Source: Agreia sp. Leaf210 | Lineage (GTDB): Bacteria > Actinomycetota > Actinomycetes > Actinomycetales > Microbacteriaceae | Direction of reading: 5' to 3' | Length of the DNA stretch: 64,000 nt | Assembly (NCBI RefSeq): GCF_001421485.1 | Contig: NZ_LMKK01000001.1 | Coordinates: 935,717 to 999,716 of the forward strand | Shown here: positions 16,057 through 24,248 of the stretch, piece after piece | How positions within the stretch are numbered: the first letter of the stretch is position 1 | Layout of the letters: every line of letters starts with the position of its first letter | The notes under the pieces: generated by a model | Database searches by the model: none | The model's input: the letters and a program-made list of their open reading frames with translations, nothing else | What the model was told of the DNA's origin: nothing | Translations under genes and position numbers: made by a program

Positions 16057-17319
16057 GTGAGCGAAACGTCACGAACTCTGCCCCGGCTGGTCGTCGAGAC
16101 CACCCGCGTCGATGACATCCGACTTCTGGTGCCACTGCTCGACTCGCGGCACCCGCTGCTCTGGATGCGCAAGGGTGAGGGGATGGCCGGCGCGGGTGTT
16201 GCGCTGCGACTCGAGTTTTCGGGTGAGAACCGCTTCGTCGATGCGTGCGAGACCTGGCGAGAAGTCGCCCGGCTCGCCCAGGTGACCGATCCGCTGCAGT
16301 CGCCCGGCACCGGGCTCGTCGCCTTCGGCGCCTTTGCGTTCTCGGCCACCTCGGCACTCATCTCCACCCTCATCGTTCCCGAGATCGTCATCGGCAAGCG
16401 CGCTGGCGTCTACTGGATCACCCGCATCACGGCCGTGTCCGACTCGGGCGCTCCGCTCGCCCCTCCTCTGCCGATGCCCACCACCCGACCGCTCGGCGCC
16501 GAGTACCGACTCTCGCTGCTGCCGGGGCAGGTGAAGCCCGACGACTACCGCGCCTCCGTCGAGTCCGCCGTCTCACGCATCGCTGCCGGAGAGCTGAACA
16601 AGGTGGTGCTCGCCCGCGACCTCGTGGGGCACCTGCCCGCCGAAGCCGATCTGCGACGCACCCTCACCGACCTCGCCCTGGGCTACCCCGACTGCTGGAC
16701 CTTCGCGGTCGACGGCCTCATCGGGTCGAGCCCCGAGACTCTCGTGCGTGTCGACCACGGAACGGTCAGCGCCCGAGTGCTCGCCGGCACGATCTCGCGC
16801 GGTCGCGACGCCGAGGCCGACCACGACGCCGCCATCTCGCTCGCCACGAGCTCGAAAGACCTCGACGAGCACCGCTTCGCCGTCGCCAGCGTCGTGCAGT
16901 CTCTGCAGCCGCACACGCGCACGCTCATCACCTCGGAGATTCCGTTCACCCTCAAGCTGCCCAACCTGTGGCACCTGGCGAGCGACGCCGAAGGCATCCT
17001 CTCCGACGGCTCGACCTCGCTCGATCTGATCGCCGCGCTGCACCCGACGGCGGCCGTCGCCGGTGCGCCGACGGCGACCGCGCTGTCTGTCATCGACGAA
17101 CTCGAGCCGTTCGACCGGGGCCGCTACGCCGGGCCCGTCGGGTGGGTCGGGGCGGATGGCGACGGCGAGTGGGCCGTGGCGTTGCGCTGCGCCCAGATCG
17201 CCGAGAACGGCGACATCACGGCCTACGCGGGTGCGGGCATCGTGGCCGGATCCGATCCGGACCGAGAACTCATCGAGACGAAGATGAAGTTCCGGCCCAT
17301 CGTCGAGGCGTTCGGCTAG
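16057..17319 (+). CDS. menF: isochorismate synthase
   Basis: A 420-aa isochorismate synthase that converts chorismate to isochorismate, the entry to menaquinone synthesis. The chorismate-binding domain fills the C-terminal two thirds; NKVVLARD carries the conserved lysine region, and GSSPETLV, DEHRFAV and GPVGWVG are family motifs. Siderophore pathways also use such enzymes (EntC), but no siderophore synthesis genes are present here and the other men genes are nearby, so the menaquinone role is preferred. Translation starts at the GTG 6 nt after the -10 box. Confidence 0.93.
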   Translation: MSETSRTLPRLVVETTRVDDIRLLVPLLDSRHPLLWMRKGEGMAGAGVALRLEFSGENRFVDACETWREVARLAQVTDPLQSPGTGLVAFGAFAFSATSALISTLIVPEIVIGKRAGVYWITRITAVSDSGAPLAPPLPMPTTRPLGAEYRLSLLPGQVKPDDYRASVESAVSRIAAGELNKVVLARDLVGHLPAEADLRRTLTDLALGYPDCWTFAVDGLIGSSPETLVRVDHGTVSARVLAGTISRGRDAEADHDAAISLATSSKDLDEHRFAVASVVQSLQPHTRTLITSEIPFTLKLPNLWHLASDAEGILSDGSTSLDLIAALHPTAAVAGAPTATALSVIDELEPFDRGRYAGPVGWVGADGDGEWAVALRCAQIAENGDITAYAGAGIVAGSDPDRELIETKMKFRPIVEAFG

Positions 17320-17330
17320 GAGCGTGCGTC

Positions 17331-17996
17331 GTGCCGCCGTCTTCGTTCTCTGAGCGCGAGGCGCTGGCGCGTGTCGCCTTCGGACGCACGGCATCGAGCG
17401 AAGACGAGTCCCGCGCCGCCGAGGCGGCACGCAGGCTGCGCGAGCTCGATCTCCTCGAGGCTGCCGAGCGGCAGGCTCTGGAACGGGCCGCCCTCGATGC
17501 GGCGGATGCCCGCGAGCGCCGAGCCCATCGCATCCGGTCTCGCAGTATTCGGGTGCTGGTCGCACTCGCCGTCATGGGCGTGATCGCGCTGGGCGCCGCG
17601 TTGCTGCTCGCGCCACCCCTGCGGTCGAGCACGCCGCTCGATGCCGGCGCGGCCACGGGGCCGGCGGGCTCGTGGTTCGACGAGACGCAGACCGACCGCG
17701 ATCGGGTGGACTCGTACCTGCCGTCGTATGTCGATGGGTCGACCACCCGGCTCGTCTCGACGGCGATGCCGGGATGGAAGGTCTACGTGGCGAAGGGCGA
17801 CAATGCCGATCTCTGCCTGGTCGTGCACGAGTCCGGCACGACCAAAGCCGTCGCCGAGTGCGTCACCCCCGAGGTCTTCGCGGAGTCGGGTGCGGTCATC
17901 TCCAGCGTGGGATCGACCTCGATAAGTGCGTTCTGGGACGGCGCCGACGTGCACGTCGGCCAGAACGGATCGAGCGTCGGGCAGGGCGAGCCTTAG
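17331..17996 (+). CDS. single-pass membrane protein of unknown function
   Basis: A 221-aa protein without a recognised family. The N-terminal 70 residues are rich in Ala, Glu and Arg and probably form a charged cytoplasmic helix (AARRLRELDLLEAAERQ). One transmembrane helix follows (about 76-98, VLVALAVMGVIALGAALLLA). The rest is an exported domain of about 120 residues with two cysteines that could pair (DLCLVV and AECVT). The GTG at 17331 has AGGAG 8 nt upstream, overlapping the menF stop, so co-transcription with menF is likely. Its stop codon overlaps that of the convergent PPK2 gene by a few bases. Confidence 0.75.
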   Translation: MPPSSFSEREALARVAFGRTASSEDESRAAEAARRLRELDLLEAAERQALERAALDAADARERRAHRIRSRSIRVLVALAVMGVIALGAALLLAPPLRSSTPLDAGAATGPAGSWFDETQTDRDRVDSYLPSYVDGSTTRLVSTAMPGWKVYVAKGDNADLCLVVHESGTTKAVAECVTPEVFAESGAVISSVGSTSISAFWDGADVHVGQNGSSVGQGEP

Positions 17997-18853
17997 CTGG
18001 CAGCCAGCCGCGCCTTCTCGACCTCGATGTCGTAGTCGGCCGGAGGCCAGCCCTGGCCGAACGCCGACATCGTCTCGATGAGAATCTGCTGCACCGCGGC
18101 CCTGGCGTACCACTTGTGATTGGCGGGTACGACGAACCAGGGGGCGATCTCGGTCGACGTGTTCTGGATCGCCAGCTGGTACGCCTCTTGATAGGCGGGC
18201 CAGAGCAGGCGCTCGTCGACGTCTCCCGGGTTGTACTTCCAGTACTTGTCTTCGCGCTCGAGCCTCGCGCCCAGTCGCTCCTTCTGCTCGTCGGAGCTGA
18301 TGTGCAGCATGACCTTGACGATGCTGGTGCCCGACTCGGTGACCTGACGCTCGAACTCGTTGATGAGCTCGTAGCGGTGCTCGATCACATCGGGGGTGGC
18401 GAGATTGCGCACCCGCGCGATGAGCACGTCTTCGTAGTGAGAACGGTCGAACACACCGATTTGCCCGGCCTTCGGCAGTGCATTGCGGATGCGCCAGAGA
18501 AAGTCGTGGCTGAGTTCTTCGGGCGTCGGCTTCTTGAACGAGGTGTGCGACACACCCTCGGGGTCGACCGTGCCGATCACGTGACTGACGATGCCGCCCT
18601 TGCCCGCGGAATCCATTGCCTGGAGAACCAGCAAGACGCTGCGGTTGTCACCCGACAGGCTGTTGGCGTGCAGCCTGATCTGCAGATCGTCGAGAGTGGG
18701 TGCTCCGGCGGCCAGGGCCTTCTCACCCTCTTTCTTCGACGCGGTCACGCCCGGGGTGCTGGCCGGATCGACGTCGGCGAGCACGAAGCCCGCGCGCGCC
18801 GCGAGAAGATCGCGGGCGCTGCCCGAGAAGAAGGTGTCGTCGTTCTTGGCCAT
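17993..18853 (-). CDS. PPK2 family polyphosphate kinase
   Basis: A 286-aa class I-like PPK2 enzyme that transfers phosphate between polyphosphate and nucleotides (AMP or ADP). The Walker A-like loop DSAGKGG is at 81-87 and the Walker B-like FDRSHYEDVL at 135-144; RFDRSxYED-type motifs are diagnostic. The lid module with multiple Arg (KERLGARLERE) follows. ATG with AAGGGA 6 nt upstream fixes the start; the long upstream frame is not coding. The gene is 10 nt behind the reductase-like gene and probably shares its promoter. Whether AMP or ADP is preferred cannot be seen. Confidence 0.93.
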   Translation of the reverse strand: MAKNDDTFFSGSARDLLAARAGFVLADVDPASTPGVTASKKEGEKALAAGAPTLDDLQIRLHANSLSGDNRSVLLVLQAMDSAGKGGIVSHVIGTVDPEGVSHTSFKKPTPEELSHDFLWRIRNALPKAGQIGVFDRSHYEDVLIARVRNLATPDVIEHRYELINEFERQVTESGTSIVKVMLHISSDEQKERLGARLEREDKYWKYNPGDVDERLLWPAYQEAYQLAIQNTSTEIAPWFVVPANHKWYARAAVQQILIETMSAFGQGWPPADYDIEVEKARLAAS

Positions 18854-18863
18854 GGTCGTTCCC

Positions 18864-19523
18864 TTACTGTTTGCGAGTGAAGACGTAGTGCACCACGCCC
18901 GACGGCGAGGCCGTCGTCTCGACGTCGAAGCGATCCTCGAGGTGCTCGAGGCCGTCCCACAGTCGAACGCCCCGGCCGAGCACGATGGGCACGACGACGA
19001 TGTGCAGGAGATCCACGAGGTCGGCTTCGAGGAACTCGCGCACGATCGTGGGTCCGCCACCCAGGCGCACGTCGAGACCGCCGGCCACCTCCGTCGCGAG
19101 TTCGAGGGCGTCACGGGGCGAGGCATCGCGGAACAGGAACGTCGTCTCGCCGACGGAGATGTCGGGGCGCGCGTGATGCGTGAGCACGACGACCGGCGAG
19201 TGGAACGGTGGCTCCTCGCCCCACCAGCCGCGCCACGACTCGTCCTCCCACGGTCCTTCCTGCGGCCCGAACTTGCCGCGGCCCATGATCTCGGCGCCGA
19301 TACCCACGTGGGTGGCGGCCGCGAACGCGTCGTCGACACCCCGAGTGCCGGCGCCGACCGCTTCGTCGCCGTGGCCCGTCTTGCTCACGAAGGTGTGCGT
19401 CGGCATGAACCACTGCATGAGCCGATGCCCGGCATGACCGAACGGAGCCTCGAACGTTCGACTCTCGCCCGTGGCGAAGCCGTCGATCGAGACGGCGAGA
19501 TTGTGCACCCGGAGTTTCGTCAC
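18864..19523 (-). CDS. dihydrofolate reductase/RibD C-terminal family protein
   Basis: A 219-aa protein of the RibD C-terminal (DHFR-like) family, NADPH-dependent reductases with roles in pterin or riboflavin chemistry; most stand-alone members are uncharacterised. The start VHNLAVSIDGFATG, the IGAEIMGRGKFGP motif and GGGPTIVREFLEADLVD near the C-terminus are typical. The GTG start follows a TAGATT -10 box by 6 nt. It is the first gene of a two-gene unit with PPK2. It is not a folate-pathway DHFR. Confidence 0.87.
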   Translation of the reverse strand: MTKLRVHNLAVSIDGFATGESRTFEAPFGHAGHRLMQWFMPTHTFVSKTGHGDEAVGAGTRGVDDAFAAATHVGIGAEIMGRGKFGPQEGPWEDESWRGWWGEEPPFHSPVVVLTHHARPDISVGETTFLFRDASPRDALELATEVAGGLDVRLGGGPTIVREFLEADLVDLLHIVVVPIVLGRGVRLWDGLEHLEDRFDVETTASPSGVVHYVFTRKQ

Positions 19524-19529
19524 GAGGGC

Positions 19530-19535
19530 AATCTA
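19530..19535 (-). promoter_or_regulatory. -10 box (TAGATT) of DHFR-like/ppk2 unit
   Basis: The hexamer is 6 nt before the GTG at 19523; a leaderless two-gene transcript is predicted. Confidence 0.55.
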
Positions 19536-19552
19536 GCAATCCCGCGAGCTGT

Positions 19553-20065
19553 TTAGGCGGTTTCGCCGTTTCGGCCGCCGTGCTGAACGCGCTGAGGGTA
19601 CGGGCCATCAGAGATGGCGTACCTCATTGCCGTGAACTGGGAACGCTCGGGATCGACGATCTCCTCGAACCCGGCTCGCCGGTAGGCCTTCACGGCCGGT
19701 TCGTTGTCTGAAACGACGGCCAAGCGAACGTCACTCGCGCCGAGGGCACGAGCCTTCTCGATCGCCGCCTGGGTGAGAGCGCGTCCCAGGCCCCGGCCCC
19801 GATACCGGGGATCGATGATCACCCGTCCCAATCGCGCAGAATCGTCTTGCATCGTGAGGTCGAAATGTCCCCATGCGGCCGGGTGTTCGTCGTCCCCGAC
19901 CATCCAGGCACTGAAACCGGATCGCTGAGCGATCTCCGCGAATTGCGCCGCCGACGGCGGCCAGACGAGGCTCGGACCGGCGAACAGATACAGAGCGTCG
20001 GCGTCGGGCACCCACCCCAGAACGCGTTCATAGTCATCAGCATTCGCACGACGGGTCACGACCAT
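19553..20065 (-). CDS. GNAT family N-acetyltransferase
   Basis: A 170-aa GCN5-type acetyltransferase. The acetyl-CoA pyrophosphate loop is RYRGRGLGRALT (about 88-99) and the C-terminal beta-bulge region is NEPAVKAYRRAGFEE. The acceptor is unknown. The ATG at 20065 is placed 6 nt after a TAGTGT -10 box. The C-terminal tail after the domain (about 20 residues, HGGRNGETA) is polar and probably flexible. It is a single gene between the DHFR-like unit and menD. Confidence 0.88.
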   Translation of the reverse strand: MVVTRRANADDYERVLGWVPDADALYLFAGPSLVWPPSAAQFAEIAQRSGFSAWMVGDDEHPAAWGHFDLTMQDDSARLGRVIIDPRYRGRGLGRALTQAAIEKARALGASDVRLAVVSDNEPAVKAYRRAGFEEIVDPERSQFTAMRYAISDGPYPQRVQHGGRNGETA

Positions 20066-20071
20066 CCCCCA

Positions 20072-20077
20072 ACACTA
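20072..20077 (-). promoter_or_regulatory. -10 box (TAGTGT) of GNAT gene
   Basis: The hexamer is 6 nt before the ATG at 20065, in the 28-nt gap after menD. Confidence 0.5.
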
Positions 20078-20093
20078 AGCGGAGTGCGACGGG

Positions 20094-21815
20094 TCAGTCT
20101 TCGTTGGCGTCGCCGAACGGAACCTCGACGATGCTCAGCGGCCCTTCCGGGCTGGTGAGCGCGCGATCGAGCTCGGCACGCGTAGAGACCCTCGTGTAGC
20201 TCCAGCCGTATGCCGCGGCGAGCTGCTCGACCGAGACCGACTGGGGCGTGCGCATCACGCGGGCAAAGGCATCCGGGTCTGCCGTCGCCGCGACCTCGAG
20301 GGAGTCAAAGATCGTGCCACCCCCGTCGTTCGCGACGATGAGCTGAACCCTCGGGCGTCTCTCGCCGTCGCCGATCAGCAGGCCGCCCACGTCGTGCAGC
20401 AGTGTGAGATCGCCGAGCAGTACGCGGGTGATTCCGCCCTTCGCATCGGTCTGGCTGGCGAGCGCCACCCCGACGGCGGTCGACACCGTTCCGTCGATGC
20501 CGGCCAGGCCACGATTGGCGTGCACCGTGATCTTCTTGCCAGGCACGATCTTGTCGACCTCGCGGATCAGTCGCGATGCACCGAGCACGAGCCTGTCGTG
20601 CGGCCACGTCGCTCGCCACACAGAGAGCGCGAGGATCGGCCTCGAGATCGACGCGCGAGCGGCGGCGAGCTCGGCCTTCGCGTACTCACGACGACGACCG
20701 AGATCACCCGAGCGCGGAGCTTCGACGTCGGGGGCGGGCAGCTCCGGGTCGTCTAGTTCGAGCTGGTGTCTGCTCGCCATCACCCAGCGACCGAGCCAGG
20801 CACGGGCATCCGGTTCTCGACTCGCGGCGATGGCCTCGGCACTCGCCTCGACCCGGTCCACCAGCATCCGGCCGTCGTGACCGGGCGTGATGCGCTCGCC
20901 GCCCGATGCCACGACCACGATCTGCACGTCTTCTCGCGCGAGCAGGGCGGGCACCTCGCGGCTGAGAGTCGGATGGCCGAAGACGATCACGCGTTCGACA
21001 TGCGCGGCCAGCTCGCTCGAGAGCAGGGAGCGATAGGCGACGATCAGGTTCGGTCCGAAGCGCGCGCCGCTCGAGACCTCGGCGATCAGTGGCCAGCCAC
21101 CCGCATGGGCGAGTTCTTCGGCCTCGGCGCCCGCGCCGTCGCCCGCGACGACGATGGTGCGCGGTCCGGGCTCCAGCGCGTGGGCGGGTGCCGGATGCGA
21201 CGGGCCCGGGTCACCGAGATCCGGCACCTCGATCTCGGGGAATGCACCCGAGAGAGGCTCGCGGAACTGCAGGTTGAGGTGCACGGGGCCGGGCATGCCC
21301 GCTCCGCCGAGCGCGGCATCCATCGACCGGGCCGCGAGTGCCGCCGCGTCGGGCGTCAGCCCGAGCACCTCGTCGACCGGCTCGTCTGCGGCAGCGGATG
21401 GCGGCTCCACGTCGAGCTCGAGCCTCACGAACGCGGCGAAGATGCCGGGCTGCCAGGTGGTCTGGTTCGCCCCTGTGCCTCGCAACGGAGCGGGCCTGTC
21501 GGCAGAGATCACGATGAGGGGCACGCCGCTGTGGTGCGCCTCCATAACAGCGGGAACGAGGTTGCCGACGGCCGTGCCCGACGTCGTGACGACGGCTACG
21601 GGCAGCCCGGTCTCGCGGGCGATGCCGAGGGCGGTGAAGGCTGCCGAGCGCTCATCGATGCGAACGGTGAGAGTCAGGATGCCGCGGTGATCGAGTTCAG
21701 CGGCCGCCAGAGCGAGGGCCTGAGAACGCGACCCCGGCGTGAGCACGACATGGCGAAGCCCCCTGGCCGCAAGGTGCGTGAGGAGGGCGACGGAGAAGTC
21801 CGTTGCCGGACTCAC
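20094..21815 (-). CDS. menD: SEPHCHC synthase (thiamine-diphosphate enzyme)
   Basis: A 573-aa MenD, which joins 2-oxoglutarate to isochorismate with loss of CO2. The thiamine diphosphate-activating Glu is in IDERSAAF (about residue 54). VVLTPGSRSQ at the N-terminus and the C-terminal cofactor motif GDLTLLHDVGG followed by NDGGG are diagnostic. The length fits the family. Its GTG start overlaps the TAG stop of the upstream membrane-protein gene by one base (TAGTG), so translation is coupled and the promoter is that of the upstream gene. Confidence 0.95.
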   Translation of the reverse strand: MSPATDFSVALLTHLAARGLRHVVLTPGSRSQALALAAAELDHRGILTLTVRIDERSAAFTALGIARETGLPVAVVTTSGTAVGNLVPAVMEAHHSGVPLIVISADRPAPLRGTGANQTTWQPGIFAAFVRLELDVEPPSAAADEPVDEVLGLTPDAAALAARSMDAALGGAGMPGPVHLNLQFREPLSGAFPEIEVPDLGDPGPSHPAPAHALEPGPRTIVVAGDGAGAEAEELAHAGGWPLIAEVSSGARFGPNLIVAYRSLLSSELAAHVERVIVFGHPTLSREVPALLAREDVQIVVVASGGERITPGHDGRMLVDRVEASAEAIAASREPDARAWLGRWVMASRHQLELDDPELPAPDVEAPRSGDLGRRREYAKAELAAARASISRPILALSVWRATWPHDRLVLGASRLIREVDKIVPGKKITVHANRGLAGIDGTVSTAVGVALASQTDAKGGITRVLLGDLTLLHDVGGLLIGDGERRPRVQLIVANDGGGTIFDSLEVAATADPDAFARVMRTPQSVSVEQLAAAYGWSYTRVSTRAELDRALTSPEGPLSIVEVPFGDANED

Positions 21816-22210
21816 TAGGCCGGGCCGGGCTTTCCTCTGCGCCCCGACGTCGGGTCGTCCGTCGGGTTGTCGCCCGCCTGCTCTGCGAGACGCTTCTCGA
21901 GGTCGCGGATCTGTTCGTCGGTGCGAGCGTCTGCTGCCGGGTCGCGCGGCGTCGTGTAGCCGAGCTTACCGAGGAAGTCGGGGTCGTCGTCAGGGCCCAG
22001 CGTTCGGTAGACAGCCGACTTCTGCTCTCGACCGCGGCCGATGACGAACCAGAGAACACCACCGATGATCGGGATCACGATGATGATGAGCAGCCATGCC
22101 CATTTGGGAAGACCTCGAATGAGGCGGACAGGCCGAAGGGCGGCGTCGACGATCGAATAGATCATGAACGTCACGGCGACGATACCGAGGACGAACAGCA
22201 AGCGGGCCAT
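21815..22210 (-). CDS. PLDc_N domain membrane protein
   Basis: A 131-aa protein with two transmembrane helices (about 4-24 and 37-59) in the arrangement of the phospholipase-D-nuclease N-terminal (PLDc_N) domain: a LPKWAW loop and a GGVLWFVIGRGR end. The C-terminal tail of about 70 residues is charged and probably cytoplasmic (DEQIRDLEKRLAEQAG, possible coiled coil). Such genes often sit next to menaquinone genes in actinobacteria; here it is directly coupled to menD. The ATG follows a TATCAT -10 box by 6 nt. The function is unknown. Confidence 0.82.
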   Translation of the reverse strand: MARLLFVLGIVAVTFMIYSIVDAALRPVRLIRGLPKWAWLLIIIVIPIIGGVLWFVIGRGREQKSAVYRTLGPDDDPDFLGKLGYTTPRDPAADARTDEQIRDLEKRLAEQAGDNPTDDPTSGRRGKPGPA

Positions 22211-22216
22211 GCGTCA

Positions 22217-22222
22217 ATGATA
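22217..22222 (-). promoter_or_regulatory. -10 box (TATCAT) of PLDc_N-menD unit
   Basis: The hexamer is 6 nt before the ATG at 22210 and is one of the closest to consensus in the window. It should drive menD too. Confidence 0.6.
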
Positions 22223-22270
22223 GGCGCGGTAACCGTACGTTTGCCCGGGGGTTGCCAGAGGAGCAGCGCA

Positions 22271-22276
22271 TACACT
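22271..22276 (+). promoter_or_regulatory. -10 box (TACACT) of DUF4229 gene
   Basis: The hexamer is 7 nt before the GTG at 22284. Confidence 0.55.
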
Positions 22277-22283
22277 GAGTGCC

Positions 22284-22604
22284 GTGAATCCTCGACGCAC
22301 CTGGCTGCTCTTCTCGCTCATCCGCATCGGGCTGTTCGCCGTCATCCTCGCGCTTCTGCTGCTTCTCTTGTCGCCTGGCGGTGTGCCCGCGTGGATCTCA
22401 GCACTGCTCGCCGCGGTCATCTCGCTCTGCATCTCGTTCATCTTCCTGCGCAAACCTCGCGAGGAAGCGGCGCGGAGCCTCTACGAGGCGCGCGCCAGCA
22501 CCAAGCGCTCCCAGTCGTCTGCGGCGGGCGACGATGAAGACGTCGAAGACGCAGCCGTCGACGGGACGGCCGGCGACGGCCGGGCCGGCGACAAGCAGGC
22601 GTAG
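22284..22604 (+). CDS. DUF4229 family small membrane protein
   Basis: A 106-aa protein with two transmembrane helices (about 8-29 and 34-55) followed by the FLRKPREEAARSLYEAR motif and an acidic, disordered tail. This matches DUF4229, a family found next to menA/menD genes in many actinobacteria. The role is unknown; the conserved neighbourhood suggests a link with quinone-pathway membrane enzymes. The GTG start lies 7 nt after a -10 box. It is divergent from the PLDc_N-menD unit with 73 nt between start codons. Confidence 0.82.
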   Translation: MNPRRTWLLFSLIRIGLFAVILALLLLLLSPGGVPAWISALLAAVISLCISFIFLRKPREEAARSLYEARASTKRSQSSAAGDDEDVEDAAVDGTAGDGRAGDKQA

Positions 22605-22635
22605 CCCCCTCGGCTGCGAGGCTGAAGGCCTCTGC

Positions 22636-23052
22636 TTATTTGGCCTGGCGCTTCAGCGCCTTCTCGAGGTCGCTGGCGACACCCTTCCAGCGCCCGAGCA
22701 TCATCTTGCGCTCGTCGCGACTCGTGAGCTTCTGCTGGTGGAACGAGATGGTCGTCGCGCCATCGGCTTCTTTGAGGCTCAACTGCAGAGTGGAATCGTG
22801 ATTCCATTCGCCCGGTCGCCAGCTCACGCGCAGGTCCACTCCGGGCTGCACGCTGAGAACCCGGCCGGTGATGTCATCGTCGGTCTCGTAGGCAGCACCC
22901 TTGACCAGCGGGAGCTTCGTGGTCTTGCCCAGCCAGAGCGGCAGGCCCTCGCCCACGAGGAACGCCCAGACGGCCTTGCGGCTGCCCAGAACCGTCTGTC
23001 GAACGCCGACATCCCAGCCTGCAGAAGTGTTCGGTCGCGAGTAGTCAGCCAT
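22636..23052 (-). CDS. SRPBCC (AHSA1-like) domain protein
   Basis: A 138-aa START/Bet v 1-like fold protein of the SRPBCC superfamily, similar to activator-of-Hsp90-ATPase-like proteins that bind hydrophobic ligands. VRQTVLGSRKAVWAFLVGEGLPLWLG at the N-terminus and the C-terminal helix WKGVASDLEKALKRQ are typical. The ligand is unknown. The ATG at 23052 is 6 nt after TAGAGT. It is a single gene, convergent with the DUF4229 gene. Confidence 0.85.
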   Translation of the reverse strand: MADYSRPNTSAGWDVGVRQTVLGSRKAVWAFLVGEGLPLWLGKTTKLPLVKGAAYETDDDITGRVLSVQPGVDLRVSWRPGEWNHDSTLQLSLKEADGATTISFHQQKLTSRDERKMMLGRWKGVASDLEKALKRQAK

Positions 23053-23058
23053 CCCTCG

Positions 23059-23064
23059 ACTCTA
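23059..23064 (-). promoter_or_regulatory. -10 box (TAGAGT) of SRPBCC gene
   Basis: The hexamer is 6 nt before the ATG at 23052. Confidence 0.55.
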
Positions 23065-23135
23065 GGCGCTGCGGCACTCGCCTCGCGCCGCTGCCCCTCC
23101 GCGCTGCTCGCTCGGCTACTCGATCAGCGCTTCGG

Positions 23136-24122
23136 CTAGAACGCGATCGCGGCCGCCAGGCCCAACCCGTAGACGAGCCCGGTAAGGCTGGTGAGCTGCA
23201 GCGCCAGGATCAGCTCCTTCGGCGTCTTCGCGGTGAGCACGATCAGCGACGCCGGAATCGCGATGAGCAGCGCGAAGAGCACGAGGATCGCGAGCGGGAA
23301 CAGCAGCGTCAGGAATCCCACCACGAGGAAGGGAATCAGCATGAAAACGCAGTACAGGATGCGCGCCGCCCGGTCGCCGACCCGAACCGCGAGCGTCTTC
23401 TTCTTGGCGATGCGGTCCTGCGGAATGTCGCGGATGTTGTTCACCATCAGGACGGCGCAAGAGATGAACCCGATCGCCACGGCGACGAGAAGACCCTCGA
23501 CGCTGAGGTCACGGGCCAGAACCCACAGCGTGCCGAGGGTGGCGACCAGTCCGAAGAAGACGAACACGAAGAGCTCGCCGAGCCCCGCGTATCCATACGG
23601 ACGCTTGCCGCCGGTGTAGAACCAGGCCGCCACGATGGCCACGGCGCCCACCGCGAGGAGCCACCAGATCTGGGTGATGATCACGATGGCGAGACCGGCA
23701 GCCGCCGCGAGACCGAAGAAGACCAGCGCGACGGTCAGCACCAGCTTCGGTCGTACCGCACCCGAGCCGGTCAGGCGCGCGGGGCCGACACGGTGGGCGT
23801 CGGTGCCCCGGATGCCGTCGGAGTAGTCGTTCGCGTAGTTCACGCCGATCTGCAGCAGCAGCGAGACGGCCAGGCAGAGCACGACGAGAGGCCACTTGTC
23901 GTGCACCGATCCGAGGATCGTGGCGGCACCGGTTCCGAGGGCGACCGGTGCGATCGCCAGGGGAAGAGTGCGCAGCCGCGCGCCCGCTATCCAGTCGCGT
24001 GCCGTGACCTTCGTGGGGCGGTTGGGCGCGACGCGAGGCCCGGCCGGATGCCCGGTGGACTTCACTCGACGGGCGTTCCTCGACGGAGACTTCTTGCGGG
24101 GCGACTTCTTACTCGTAGGCAC
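23136..24122 (-). CDS. menA: 1,4-dihydroxy-2-naphthoate polyprenyltransferase
   Basis: A 328-aa UbiA-superfamily integral membrane enzyme that attaches the polyprenyl chain to 1,4-dihydroxy-2-naphthoate. The first Asp motif is NYANDYSDGIRGTD (about 94-107) and the second is NNIRDIPQD. About eight or nine helices follow a basic N-terminal tail of about 40 residues (many Lys/Arg) that is longer than in most homologues. The GTG start at 24122 is supported by a TACAAT -10 box 6 nt upstream. Its substrate chain is presumably made by the synthase at 12.9-14.1 kb. Confidence 0.95.
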   Translation of the reverse strand: MPTSKKSPRKKSPSRNARRVKSTGHPAGPRVAPNRPTKVTARDWIAGARLRTLPLAIAPVALGTGAATILGSVHDKWPLVVLCLAVSLLLQIGVNYANDYSDGIRGTDAHRVGPARLTGSGAVRPKLVLTVALVFFGLAAAAGLAIVIITQIWWLLAVGAVAIVAAWFYTGGKRPYGYAGLGELFVFVFFGLVATLGTLWVLARDLSVEGLLVAVAIGFISCAVLMVNNIRDIPQDRIAKKKTLAVRVGDRAARILYCVFMLIPFLVVGFLTLLFPLAILVLFALLIAIPASLIVLTAKTPKELILALQLTSLTGLVYGLGLAAAIAF

Positions 24123-24128
24123 CCGATG

Positions 24129-24134
24129 ATTGTA
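24129..24134 (-). promoter_or_regulatory. -10 box (TACAAT) of menA
   Basis: A near-consensus hexamer 6 nt before the GTG at 24122. Confidence 0.6.
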
Positions 24135-24248
24135 GGGCTCGACGTAGAATGGATGCTGGTGCGCCGGGAAGTCTGGTCGGCAAGCGATCAGGGGATCGTT
24201 TCATTCCGCTTCTCGACCCCTCCGACACGGAGGCACGAAGGACACCAC

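Noticed and set aside
16057-17319. Siderophore-type isochorismate synthase (EntC)
   Set aside because: No 2,3-dihydroxybenzoate or NRPS genes are present; men genes surround it.
24123-24248. Sodium or pH riboswitch before nhaA
   Set aside because: The leader is short and shows no recognisable conserved fold.
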